Shown piece after piece: positions 45,401 to 55,210 of a stretch of 64,000 nucleotides of DNA (position 1 is its first letter; each line of letters begins with the position of its first letter). The notes below the pieces were generated by a model. It worked only from the letters and a program-made list of their open reading frames with translations. It did not search any database and was not told the origin of the DNA. The stretch spans positions 248,001-312,000 of the forward strand of contig CM041199.1 of assembly GCA_023078555.1 (NCBI GenBank), written 5' to 3'. Made by a program: the position numbers and the translations under genes. This DNA is from Ulva prolifera (Eukaryota > Chlorophyta > Ulvophyceae > Ulvales > Ulvaceae).

Positions 45401-48189
45401 GCTGTGCAGTTGTAGTCTGTGCGGCCAATAGCAGTACTGTGCATCAAGACCATCAACATGGGCCTTGCACCAAGCCCGACAGCACAGATGCCGGCTCCAG
45501 CGTGCTCTGCATTCCGGCACCCCACCAACAAACAATCACCACACACGGAGCTCATGCAGCTGCGGCAACTTTGATCACTGGAATGCCACAGAAGCTGGGA
45601 CAGCTGCTGGGACCATGAGGCCGGGACGACACCACCCCCTTGCACTAAGAGGCCATTGCCACTCTTGCAGAAATCCAGTGGTGCAGCAATTATCACACTG
45701 GATTGCCACAGCAACACCAGCCACCCAACAACGAGCAGTGTACACAAAATTACACGTGTGCTGTTCGTGGCGTTCACGCGGCGCCCTGGCGGTGTTACCT
45801 GCCTCTCTGGCTCTGTCCTTGTTACACAACATCAACAACAAACACCGCTGCCAGTATCCGCATCTAGCTCAGCGCTTCAACACTTCGTGTGCCCTCCGAG
45901 TGCCTGCGATCCTCAGTACAAGGACATGGCCGGTCTCGCCGCCTGCTCCCAAGCAGTTCTGGTCCAGTTTGCAGGACCAGTGTCTACCGTGCGTTGCATC
46001 ACCACCTCCGCGTGATGGTGGGCGCACTGCCAGGGCGCCCACTGGTGCCGCGAGTCTGCGTTCCATCTTGCTGCAGCTGTGGTTTACCCCCCCCCCCCCC
46101 CCCCCCCAATACGGTGGCGAACAGCCATGTACGAGTCGTGAAGCAGCAATCAATCGATGTAAAGCACCTGACTGGAAAGGGGTGCGCAGGCGGTGGAGCT
46201 GCTGCGGGGCCTCGCGCCCGAGCTGATGGTGTCAAGCGGCCACATGCTCTTTGAGCTGCTGCTGCAGCGCTTCATCGAGCTGCTGCGCGGCCAGCCAAGC
46301 CACGAGCGGCAGGTAGAGGCGATGCGCTTCGCGCGCGAGGAGCTGCACCCTCGGCTGCACGACTCACAGGAGCGCAAGGCCTCCCTCACGGTGCGAACCC
46401 CCCCCCCCCCCCCCCCCCCCCTTCTTGGAGTGTCCCAATGTATGAGGTGTCCCTGTATTTGTTCGACGCCAAAGGTGCAGTGATGAATCTGGCGGTTGGG
46501 CGGCGGGGTACGTCTGCGGTGAGCAAGTGGAGGTGCCTGAGTCGTGCTATGATGGCGGCACTGGTGCCATGGTGTTTCGGCCTGGGCAGTGTCCACGGCA
46601 GCCCCACCCGGGCATGTTGCAGTGACCTTGGTGACCTTCTGGTTGGCTTGGGCGAGGTCTCGTGGTGTGAGAGTAGGCGTGTGTCTGTCCGTCCGGGTCG
46701 GAGAGGTGGCTGCTCTGACGGGCAACGTGAAGTGCTGCGTGCTGCGGTCCGTGGCCCAGACTGGAGTGTTCTCCTGCCGTTCGTGGCTGAGGAACTGTCG
46801 ATCTCTGAATGAGGCTGGGCGCCTCATACAAGCCAGGGGCATCGGCCACATCGTCCCCCTCGATGGTACCTGCAAATCACTGCATTGCCGTTGCAACTGA
46901 ATCTGTCACTGCTCGGGGGGTAATCGTTCAGATGGGGAAGATGCGAAACATGTGCTCGGTCTGTGTGTTGTGTGTTGTGTGTTGTGTGCGCTGGAGATCC
47001 ACTGACATGTTGTGTGCGCTGGAGATCCACTGACATGACGATTGTGGGGAGCAGCGTGTGATATTTAAATCACAGTCAATTAGGGCACCACGCTTCAACA
47101 GGCCTGGGATCATCTTCCCGGATGTTGAGGCCTTGGTCCTTGTGCGCATTGCATATATGGCTTTCTGTTTTGCTTTGCTGCACACCATGGGGAATCTCGG
47201 TATTGGTAGACTGGATGTTGACCTGCCTGCATGCTTGATGTCATCTTTGGCTGCTGCATTGCTTGGCAGGGGGAGCAACTCCCTTACCATTTCACTTGCG
47301 GCTGGGCCTTGTACCGTGGTCATCACATCAGCACATCAGCGTCACCCTTGCGGCTCCCCACACTGATGCCACCGGCAGCTCCTTGTCATCCCCAGCGCAA
47401 AGTCTGCCAGGCTGCGTCACAGCTCACTAGGCTGACTGGGGTCATCGGTGTGTCATCTGTCACACCCCACTGAGTCAGGTCCCGGATCTGTGTTCAGTGA
47501 CGCATGCATGCATTTTCATAGGAGCATTTCATAGGAGCAGACAAATCACACGAGCTCCGGCCACGGCATGGTAGGCCACCAGGCATTGCAATCATAGCCT
47601 TTCTCGTGTGTCCAGGCAGCGCCTCAGCACGCAGACAGCCTCATCTGGCAACGCACTCTGACTCTCTCAGATGCCGAGACAGCGGTGCGTGATGTTTGGT
47701 ATCTGGGGTATCTCAGATATCAGAGATGGAGGGGGGTCAGTGTACACGTGTCACATCTCAAGACAGGTGCATGGTGCAGTCGTATCTCGGACCCAGCACC
47801 CACCGTCACAGAATGCATGCATGCGTGCCTGTCCTCCTCTTTGAGTGTGGCGGGGAGGTGTGCACGCCATGCATGTGTCACATGCATAGGTGCTCGAAAC
47901 ACAGGCTGGCCGCGTGCAGGAGGCGCTCACGCTGCTCGCGTACCCCGACCCAGAGCACAGCCCGGTGGGGCACCTCTTCCTGCCCGCCCGGCGGCAGAGC
48001 CTCTCGCGCCGCCTCAACCGCGCGCTCATGCAGCACCACGGCAGCTCGGGCCGCAGCGGCTTGGAGGCGCTGCTGCGGCAGCTGCGCGCGACGCACGGCG
48101 AGATGCGGGACCTCGGCATGGTGGCTGCAGGGGCGCTCTCTGTGGACGATGTCATCCACCGCGGCCTCGACTCTTTTCATGGCCAGTAG
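39499..48189 (+). CDS. RanBPM/GID1-like SPRY-LisH-CTLH-CRA scaffold
   Basis: RanBPM-type proteins are scaffolds of the CTLH/GID E3 ubiquitin ligase. Exons 39499-39958, 41077-41392, 41676-42210, 46190-46390 and 47905-48189 join in phase to give 598 residues. SPRY spans exons 1-2: IPEHLPVYMFEAYVED, then LPGIDRHSLAVHSDTG and VNFGHKPFR, matching the RanBPM order. Exon 3 holds a Pro/Ala insert, a LisH-like helix pair (VLDHLMHACCWQTAAKL) and the start of CTLH (IQQRKEALELVIGGKVAE), continued in exon 4 (AVELLRGLAPELMVSSG). The last exon is the CRA part: ALTLLAYPDPEHSPVGHL is diagnostic. The ATG at 39499 is in a good context (GTGCCATGG), but upstream exons cannot be excluded. Intron 3 (42211-46189) contains an antisense gene; C tracts of 21 and 24 flank exon 4. 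Confidence 0.85.
43039..44370 (-). CDS. single-pass membrane protein nested in RanBPM-like intron
   Basis: The main exon (44114 to 43039, with a stop) encodes one transmembrane helix (VYVWIPMSLLTFICIFCAV) followed by RYALRRRKKGE, a positive-inside anchor, and a cytoplasmic tail of about 310 residues that is Ser/Pro-rich with RRxS-like basophilic sites (for example HKRSVSQGSD). An upstream exon (44370 to 44204) joins in phase and adds a Cys-containing segment (ECNTLSCFVRKCLPLENLTA with an NLT sequon) that would be extracellular. Alternatively, translation could start at the ATG at 44139 with no ectodomain. More 5' exons may lie further upstream (44370-44960). I do not recognise the family; a receptor-like topology is inferred. 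It is antisense within intron 3 of the RanBPM-like gene. Confidence 0.6.
45671..45707. repeat. hairpin, CAATCCAGTG family, third site
   Basis: AATCCAGTG and CACTGGATT flank a 15-20-base loop, followed by GCCAC and a CAACACC context also seen near the 12642 site. It lies in intron 3 of the RanBPM-like gene. Confidence 0.55.
46087..46107 (+). repeat. C21 homopolymer tract before RanBPM-like exon 4
   Basis: This uninterrupted run of 21 C lies 82 bp upstream of the exon at 46190. It could serve as an extended pyrimidine tract; homopolymer length is also prone to sequencing error. Confidence 0.85.
46398..46421 (+). repeat. C24 homopolymer tract just after a splice donor
   Basis: This uninterrupted run of 24 C begins 7 bases after the end of exon 4 at 46390 (donor GTGCGAA). 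The opposite strand would be G24, able to form stacked quadruplexes. Confidence 0.85.
46958..47038 (+). repeat. GTGTGTT and 29-bp tandem repeats
   Basis: A run of GTGTGTT units at about 46963-46988 is followed by two copies of a 29-bp unit beginning TGTTGTGTGCGCTGGAGATC. It lies in the last intron of the RanBPM-like gene. Confidence 0.75.
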
Positions 48190-50569
48190 CAGCCATACTA
48201 TTTGTTTGGCGCTTGTGTGACACACTACACTGTCGCATGTGTGGTGTTGCTTTCCGTGTCGTGCGGGCGGAGTCTGCATCGCTACCTACCCCTGTTGCTT
48301 TGTCTTGGTAACACAGCACATTGTTGATCTTCTTCCTGTCCTTCACGCTGTGACGACTGCCGTGCTGGCTGCCTCACCGACTCCGTCCTTGTAATCCACA
48401 GCACAGCCTTCTTCCTGTGCAGCACTCTGTGCGTGACACAATTATTAGGCAGGGGCGGCGCTGGCCTGGCCTGCAAGCGACTGCACACACCTGCATCGCA
48501 TTGATCTGACCAATCATGTCCGCCCACCATGTCAACGCGCCGCGCCTGCTGCCAAATGCTGCGCTGGCACGGCCCGCCTGTTGGACTTGGTCAGCGCGGG
48601 CATTGGCTGTGATGTGCTGTCGACGCAGCAGGTCCATCTTGTTCCTTTGAGGTGCGGGTGAATGGTGCTTGCGCGTGGCGGCACAGCGGCCATCGGGAGG
48701 CCATCGTGATACTACAAGTGCCCCAGAATGGTGCAACGCATGGGTGTCATGGACTGGTGGTCATAATATCGTTGCTGAAACTGCGATGTGTCTGAGGGAA
48801 TGTTGGAGGTGGAGAGTGCACGGTGGTGCACATCTGGCACCACCACCTGGCATCAGACCGGATGACTGCAGGATCTCTGTATCAAAGAGATACACTGTAG
48901 CTCGCAGTGGTACGCCTGAGCCGTGGCCACCGCCGTGGCTACCTGGGCCACGACAGCTGTCCACAGTCTCGGCAACAGGTACAGGTAGCTACCGTGCTCC
49001 ACGACTGCAGTCATGATGAAGCTCGCGGTCCGTCCAACAACAACCGGTAGCTGATATAACTACAGGCCATCTAGCTTGAGGGGTAAGCCGCCCCGCCTAG
49101 CACACTATGAGCCATCTCCTGTGATTCTCCGCCGTGTTTCTGGTCGGCCGTGCCCGGCGGGCGGTGCGGTTGGTGGCGTGATGGCCAGAAGGTGTTGCGC
49201 CATGGCCGGCACAGCTCTGACGTGGCGCGGCGTCGCTACATGGGGGGATGGGGGGGGGGGGGGGGGGGGGGGGGCGCTTAACAGCAGTGAGCCTGATGCA
49301 TTGTAGATGTGCGTGGGGTGTGGTGGGGCTGTGGGAGCGGCGGCCCCATGCAGTGACAAAAGACAGCAGGTAGACTTGCGTTGGGCTGTCTCGTGCGCGG
49401 CTGCAGCTGTTGTTGTTGCTGTTGCTGTTTCTGTCGGTGTACAGATGTGAACGTGTGTGTAGGTGTGTGCAGAAGTGTTTTGGTGTTTGTGTGCGTGGGT
49501 GGCGGTTTGCTGGGCTCTGCTTGTACACGGCGCGGTTCGCGTTGCAGGGTGGTGGTGCTCGCCAGCTCTTGTGTGCTTGTTCTGCAGGGGAAGCCAACTG
49601 TGCCCTGAGTGGGCTGTGTTGATGTTCCCTTTCTGTTGCCGCATGCTGTTCATGCGGCCCTCTCTGCCTTCCCGCCTTCTTCCTCAAGGCCAATCGAGTG
49701 GCCTTTGTGATATCACAATTGTGAGTCACAAATCGAGTCACAGGACGCCTGCAGCACAACGTGCCTGTGGCAGCCTGTCTCTGTTGTTGCTGATGCATGT
49801 GCCTAGTGCAAGGTACCTTGTTATTGTAGGGTGTGATAGAGGATTCGGTGTCATGGTGTTGTTGGTGTTGTCACTATACGCCACCAGAATGCCGCGGCGC
49901 AGCATACAGCTGCAGAACACAATCCGGTCGGCAGCAGCACTCGGCACCGATCGGAAGCAGCAGCGGTCTTGCAGGACCTGCATACGATACCTAGGACGTG
50001 CCTGTGTGCCCAGGTCTCGGAGGCGCACAAAGAATAAAAAGTCGTGCCCGGCTTGGTGCTTCAAGCTGGTTGGGTCCAAGCCATCACCAACCCAGTGCTC
50101 CGGTGTTTCTAGAACAAGCGGAGCTGCTTGGGCGTGGTTTTCAATCAAGGACACTGATCTGGGATGCAACAGTCATGTGGCTTGGGTGCATGCATGATGC
50201 ATGCTCAGCTGGTTCAGCTCATGCCTGTTTTCGTACTGGCAGCTGTCCCTGCGATCTGTGAGCATCCCGATACTTGCATTGCGTCGCACGCTATGAATGC
50301 ATATTGAAGACCCCTCAGCTAAGCTTGCAGAGCCTGTAGCTTTTCAGCGTGACGCTCAGCCATGCCGCTTTCTCTAGCGAGAACGCTGCGGTTGTGCTGT
50401 GTGGTGCAATCTGCGACCGACCATTCCGATCCCACCATGCTGCAGGTCCTCTCGACGATGGTGCGTTAAGAACGCCCTGCTTGTGGTTACGGGTGCTCCG
50501 ATGCCGGCAGTTCCGGTCAGAGCTTTCCGGTCCGAACTTCGGATCCGGAACACAAATTGTCATTCGAGG
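48190..50569. other. intergenic stretch, no supported gene
   Basis: Open frames on both strands, including 49463-50197 (+) and 49738-50169 (-), lack domains. The stretch contains a G25 tract at 49250-49274 and a diverged copy of the GCCCTGGCGGTGCT dispersed repeat near 48350-48400. Confidence 0.45.
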
Positions 50570-50577
50570 GCACTCTG

Positions 50578-51985
50578 AGGGGGTCATCCACTCCCGCTCA
50601 AGGGTGGTCCCCCCCCGGGCGCGCAAAATTCGCTGCGAAACACAGAAATTGGGGAAGGTTTCCACTATTGTTTAAGTAGGTTGGGAACTCGTAGTGTTCG
50701 ATCTCAGACTTGGGAAAAGTCCCCAAGGTTCGTACCCTTTTCGGCACAAACAGCCATTCTCCCCAATATCGACAGAACGAAGAGATAACGTCCCCAATCA
50801 CTCGCCTTTGCTTCCAGAACACGAACCACGCCATAAATAAGCTATAACATGTTGCTATCTTTGTAGTTGGTGTATTTCCGTTGTATGCGGGTGACCCGAC
50901 ACAGTGTGTACAGTACGTAGTGTCGTTCGGCTGCCAATCAACTTGCTGGAGACGGCAAGCAAGCGTCGATCGATGGTGTTTTTGTTATATGTTAAGCAGT
51001 GTCGTTGGTCAATGAGACAACGCCGATTACGTGCGTCGACGGCTGTATGGCACGTTTGCACGCACAGTTCTGTCGTAACGCGACGCAATCACGTGCTCAT
51101 CGCATACCAAAACACGACCATCAGATCAGCAGTCGGAACAAGCATTCTGCGCTGTTTGACAGCGTCCTCGCGAGAAGTAGCCCACATTGGAGGATGTCAG
51201 GCGCTCATTTACCACGACAGACTCGCCACCTCACTAAACACATCGACCACACTACGCCACTTCCTCCAGGCTTTGGACTTGCATCCTGTGTGTGGGCCCG
51301 TTAGAGCCTCGACTGTTGTTCAGCTCTGCAACTGCATTGGCTTGCACACTGCACGAGCGCAAATGCTCCGAACGGCCGTGACTTGGTTCCAGCCGATGTC
51401 CAGGCAACAAAACGAATTTATATGCTCTCGTGCTTTTGCTTATGTTGTCAAGCAGGGTCCATTTGGTGCACCTCCGGGTCACCGTCTGCTGCCCTGTCAG
51501 AGAGACAGGAACGATTCGAGAGCGCTGAAACTGCAGATGCCAAGACACGTAAAACGGTGTGATCATTTGCGAATAGACACAGTTAAAGCTACTCGCTTTG
51601 TCTCACTTGTGCACTGTTACCCCTGCGTGCCGTCTCAACGTGCACGAATCAGCTGCCTCCCATTTGACAAATTCGATGCAGCGCGGCCGTCTAGGGGCAA
51701 CATAACACAATGGCAAAGGTTGACGAAGAAGTTTGGGAAAGATTGGGAAAGGAGCTGAGACACTGGGCAACATTGGGGAGCCGAGGACGGCAAATCGAGG
51801 TTCTCCCCAACCAGACCGGCCATTTCGGCGATTGTGACCCATTTTGCCCAAGACTCCGAACTAAAACACTACGATTGTTCATTCAAGATAGACAATAGTG
51901 GAAACCTTCCCCAATTTCTCTGTTTCGCAGCGAATTCTGCGCGCCCGGGGGGGGACCACCCGTGAGCGGGAGTGGATGAACCCCT
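50578..51985 (+). mobile_element. 1408-bp DNA transposon with long TIRs and 8-bp TSD
   Basis: The terminal inverted repeats are about 90 bp (50578 to about 50668, and about 51893-51985 in reverse complement) with only about four mismatches. They start AGGGG(G/T)TCATCCACTCCC and end TTTCCACTATTG. The 8-bp duplication GCACTCTG lies at 50570-50577 and 51986-51993. Inside each end are further TTGGGGA/TCCCCAA subterminal motifs. An 8-bp TSD and G-rich TIR fit hAT-like elements, but no hAT transposase motif is visible. Near-identical TIRs and a perfect TSD mean a young insertion. Confidence 0.9.
50973..51758 (+). CDS. transposon-borne 261-residue protein of unknown function
   Basis: This is the only long frame in the TIR element: ATG at 50973 to TGA at 51756-51758; the frame is open from about 50895. 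In DNA of about 50% GC an open frame this long is unlikely by chance. The product is basic, with a helical middle (TTLRHFLQALDLHPVCGP, then NCIGLHTARAQMLRTAVTWF) and scattered Cys/His without a regular zinc-finger spacing. I see no DDE/D signature and no hAT dimerisation motif, so I do not call it a transposase. It may be a remnant, an accessory protein or cargo. The stop falls in the right subterminal region, so the frame may be shaped by the element's end. Confidence 0.45.
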   Translation: MVFLLYVKQCRWSMRQRRLRASTAVWHVCTHSSVVTRRNHVLIAYQNTTIRSAVGTSILRCLTASSREVAHIGGCQALIYHDRLATSLNTSTTLRHFLQALDLHPVCGPVRASTVVQLCNCIGLHTARAQMLRTAVTWFQPMSRQQNEFICSRAFAYVVKQGPFGAPPGHRLLPCQRDRNDSRALKLQMPRHVKRCDHLRIDTVKATRFVSLVHCYPCVPSQRARISCLPFDKFDAARPSRGNITQWQRLTKKFGKDWERS

Positions 51986-52600
51986 GCACTCTGTGCGCAC
52001 GTAGCAGGTGCCCACATACTTGCAATTGCGGCACAACCGTCATTTATCCAGGAGGCAAAAACGTCATAGCACATGCAGATCTAGCCAATATTAGTTCTCC
52101 CGCTATGTTTGCCTGCAACCGGGAAGGCACATTGCACTGCAGTGGAGCGGCTCCTCACAGTGCACTGCAGTGGAGCGGCTCCGGATCCAGAGAATTTTGC
52201 ATGCGTGTCCACATGCAGAGGGTATGCACTGCATACTATGCAGAGCGTGAGTGGATTTGCGTGTGTATTCCTGGCAACGGCTCGCTGCCCGGCCTCTGTA
52301 CAGGACATGTCCTTTGTAACTATGCAGAGCGGATGCATAGCGCCGAATCAGGGCTCCGGCCCATGGCATGATGCCTCCGCGGCTTCACGGTGAAGTCTGC
52401 AAACTCTCAGTACCCATGCAGTTTGCATGCCGGTAGCATATTCAATTTGAAATCTGCTGCACGAAGAAGGGTGCCCAGACGTCGCCACAGCAGGTTTGTG
52501 TACAGCCTAGGGGCCTAGCTATAGGCGCCTAGCTATAGGCGATGCGCACCGCCTATTCGTAGGTTTGTTGAGGTCCACCGCCTTCATACAGACGCCGACA

Positions 52601-52909
52601 ATGTCGTCAGCATCGCATTCTATAGTTCTAAGAAGGAATGGATCTGCTCGACTCTCCATGGGCTCTGTTCAAGGCTTGGATCCTTGCCTCGTTGGACGTA
52701 AATCGTGCATGCAACTGCTTGCTGTGCGAGTTCAAGATGTGAAGCGGTCGCAATATGCGAGCAGACGACGTCACTTGCACGCCAGACGCTTCGCATGCAG
52801 CTGCGGGGCAGATGCTTCACACCAGATGGATTGCAAGCTCAGAGCTCATCCTGTCAGTGTTGATCGCTGGGTGAGCCGCAGACAATTACAATTACTACGG
52901 AACAAGTGA
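52601..52909 (+). CDS. weak candidate small ORF, possible targeting leader
   Basis: The ATG at 52601 opens 102 residues starting MSSASHSIVLRRNGSARLSM, which resembles an organelle-targeting leader (Ser/Arg-rich, no acidic residues). The rest has a CSCGADASH Cys pair and a basic C terminus. Codon bias is weak and there is no domain, so this may be a first exon with an unseen partner or chance. Confidence 0.2.
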   Translation: MSSASHSIVLRRNGSARLSMGSVQGLDPCLVGRKSCMQLLAVRVQDVKRSQYASRRRHLHARRFACSCGADASHQMDCKLRAHPVSVDRWVSRRQLQLLRNK

Positions 52910-53514
52910 CGCTAACTCTTCAAGAATAGACAGAAAAGGATCAATTCTGTGCAGCAAGAGGAGATCAACTGGAACATCGGAGCCGGGCGTCCCTAGGCCT
53001 CGTTCACCGGAAGAGGCGTCTTCTGCTATTTGAACAGGCTCAACATCCCGCACAGTGAGACTAGGAGCTACTGAATTGTCTGTACATGTGCAACTTTCCT
53101 GCCAGGGCGTACCTTGCACTGCTGCAAAGGGATGGGCATCTTCAAGACACAAGCTGCCAGGCAGCCATAAGGTGTGAGCGCAACGCTCATGCGCCACGAT
53201 TGGACTGTGTGAATGTTCAGCTGCTACACCCACTGGTCTGTGCATGTGCGGTTGGTGCAGATTGTGTGGTGGCCAAACCACAACCCAGGGTGGATGAGGT
53301 GCAAAGGCAAAGTTGGCTTATGTTGCAGTGCAGTGGCGTGCCATGGCCGTCATGCAACAAACTTGATCCAGTGAGAAGGACAATCGAGTTCCATGATCTG
53401 CCACTCTGCCTGCTATTGCTTCTGAGTTGCTCCTATTTGAATTCACTCTTGAGGCCTCACAGCACTGCATCACTGCATGTACTGAAAAGTATGAGCCTGC
53501 GCAGACTCCTACAG

Positions 53515-53598
53515 GACTCCATGGGCCAAGCATTCCGGAGCATGCGCATGCTCCCCCCCGAGCATGCGCATGCTCCGGAGTGCTTGGCCCAGGAGTCT
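53515..53598. repeat. long imperfect hairpin with C6 loop
   Basis: The left arm (GACTCCATGGGCCAAGCATT, then CCGGAGCATGCGCATGCTC) and the right arm (GAGCATGCGCATGCTCCGG, then AGTGCTTGGCCCAGGAGTC) pair over about 38 bases around CCCCCC. Each arm also contains its own GAGCATGCGCATGCTC palindrome. Directly downstream, CCTTGTTC(C/G) occurs three times before an A9 tract. Confidence 0.85.
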
Positions 53599-54053
53599 CT
53601 CCAAAGTGAGCAGCCTTGTTCCTAGCCTTGTTCCCAGCCTTGTTCGCACAAAAAAAAAACCGACCGCCTCGGATCTGATCTCCTCACACACCAACTGTTA
53701 TCAGTGTGGGCTCTATATAGCTATGTACTTTAGACCCCACATATGCGTCTCGACGTCGGATACTGAACTACTATCCACTGGCAAGCAGTAACAACATGGA
53801 GAGCGGTGTTGGTGCATGTTGTTGGTGCAATAAAACTCTCTATGTCATGGCACCTAATTATAAGCTTTATCAGCACAAGGAAACTTCGTTCAATATTGAA
53901 CTCAAAATATAAGGAATTCATTCCTTCTGGAGGTGGTGCAATCTACATGTGCTGGAACGGAGAGACACATAATATATGATATCAGCCTGGAATGAGGGCC
54001 CTGCGATGGTGACACAGGCACGGTACCTGCAATTGTGACAGTGTATGCTGGGG

Positions 54054-54100
54054 CAATTGCTGATTTGGGGTTGCCAAGCTTGGCAACACCAAATCAGCAA
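54054..54100. repeat. hairpin with repeated AAATCAGCAATCCCCC
   Basis: ATTGCTGATTTGG and CCAAATCAGCAAT flank a TTGCCAAGCTTGGCAA core, forming an almost complete stem. The right arm is repeated again about 40 bp on (CCCAAATCAGCAATCCCCC). Confidence 0.75.
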
Positions 54101-55124
54101 TCCCCCTTGCATCCCCAACAGCATACACCCAAATCAGCAATCCCCCCTGGTTGAGAGCAGTGCAAGACCAGCATGCAAGGCCGGGGATGCATCTACTTCG
54201 CTGCTGAAGCGAAATCTATGCATCATGGCTCCTGCATCTGGACCACTCGCAAGCGCTTTGGCCATGTAAAGCACACAAATATGCACACCGAGCGTACGCA
54301 CTTCTGTCGCGATTGCCAGTGGTGGCATGCATGGTCGACCGGCACAGTGCTGCGTCCGAATTGACGACGCGTCGACAGCAATGTTTAAAGATCCCTCTCG
54401 AAGATTGCATTTCAATTGAGCTCAAGACGAGGGTGGCGACACATATCGTCGCGATGTGTCGTCATGATGGAACGCCACCACACTCAGCTCTAATTGAGTG
54501 TGAGTAGGGGCTGGATCACAGCGCTGCAAGCAATGAGATCGATGTGTGCAAAGCTGCGCATGCGTATATACCGTACGATTATTCGTACAGCGACCGGCGC
54601 CGGCGGCCGTATGCACGATGCTGGTCAATGCTCGGCTTGGGAAAGAGATTCAAGCCCACAACGGGACTGAGTCTGCTAGCTGGCTCAGATGTCAGAAGCC
54701 GCGGTGGCGGTGCATGTCCCTCATCGAGTGTCGTTGTGAGCGTGTGCTGTGTGACATAGAACGAGAACAGAGCGACAAATGTGCCTGCGCTGTGCACGCT
54801 GATTTACATCATGTATATGTGGCGCGGCAGAGCATGTGCACGGAGCACCGCGGCCGGCGCGCGGAGGGAAGTGTGATGCACGACGATATAACGAGGCGAC
54901 GCCACCGCAGCTTAAGGCAGTTGCTGTGATATCGATGCGCAAGAGTATTATAAATATATATGGTAACACGTGACAAAGCAGAATCGACGGGACAAACTGA
55001 AGACCATACGCAAATCATGACCTCTTGTGAGCATGCCCATAAACATCTCGTTTGGCAGGCAATGGGCTGAGCTGTATACCCGTGCACGGCCGTGCGCCGG
55101 CAAAACAGCGGCACGCCTCGTCGG

Positions 55125-55210
55125 GGACGAAATGCATGCACGTTTGTGCGTTAACGCACAAACGTGCATGCATTTCGTCCGCAGCCTCATGAATTCATGA
55201 GGCTGCGGAC
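55125..55210. repeat. two abutting perfect palindromes (56 bp and 34 bp)
   Basis: Bases 55125-55180 form a perfect 56-bp palindrome centred on GTTAAC (arm begins GGACGAAATGCATGCACG). Bases 55177-55210 form a perfect 34-bp palindrome centred on GAATTC (arm GTCCGCAGCCTCATGAA). They share GTCC. Both can extrude as cruciforms. Confidence 0.95.

Noticed and set aside
46928-47326. Minus-strand 132-residue frame within the last RanBPM-like intron
   Set aside because: It has no domain and ends in tandem GTGT repeats. It may be an old transposon fragment, but I cannot support a call.
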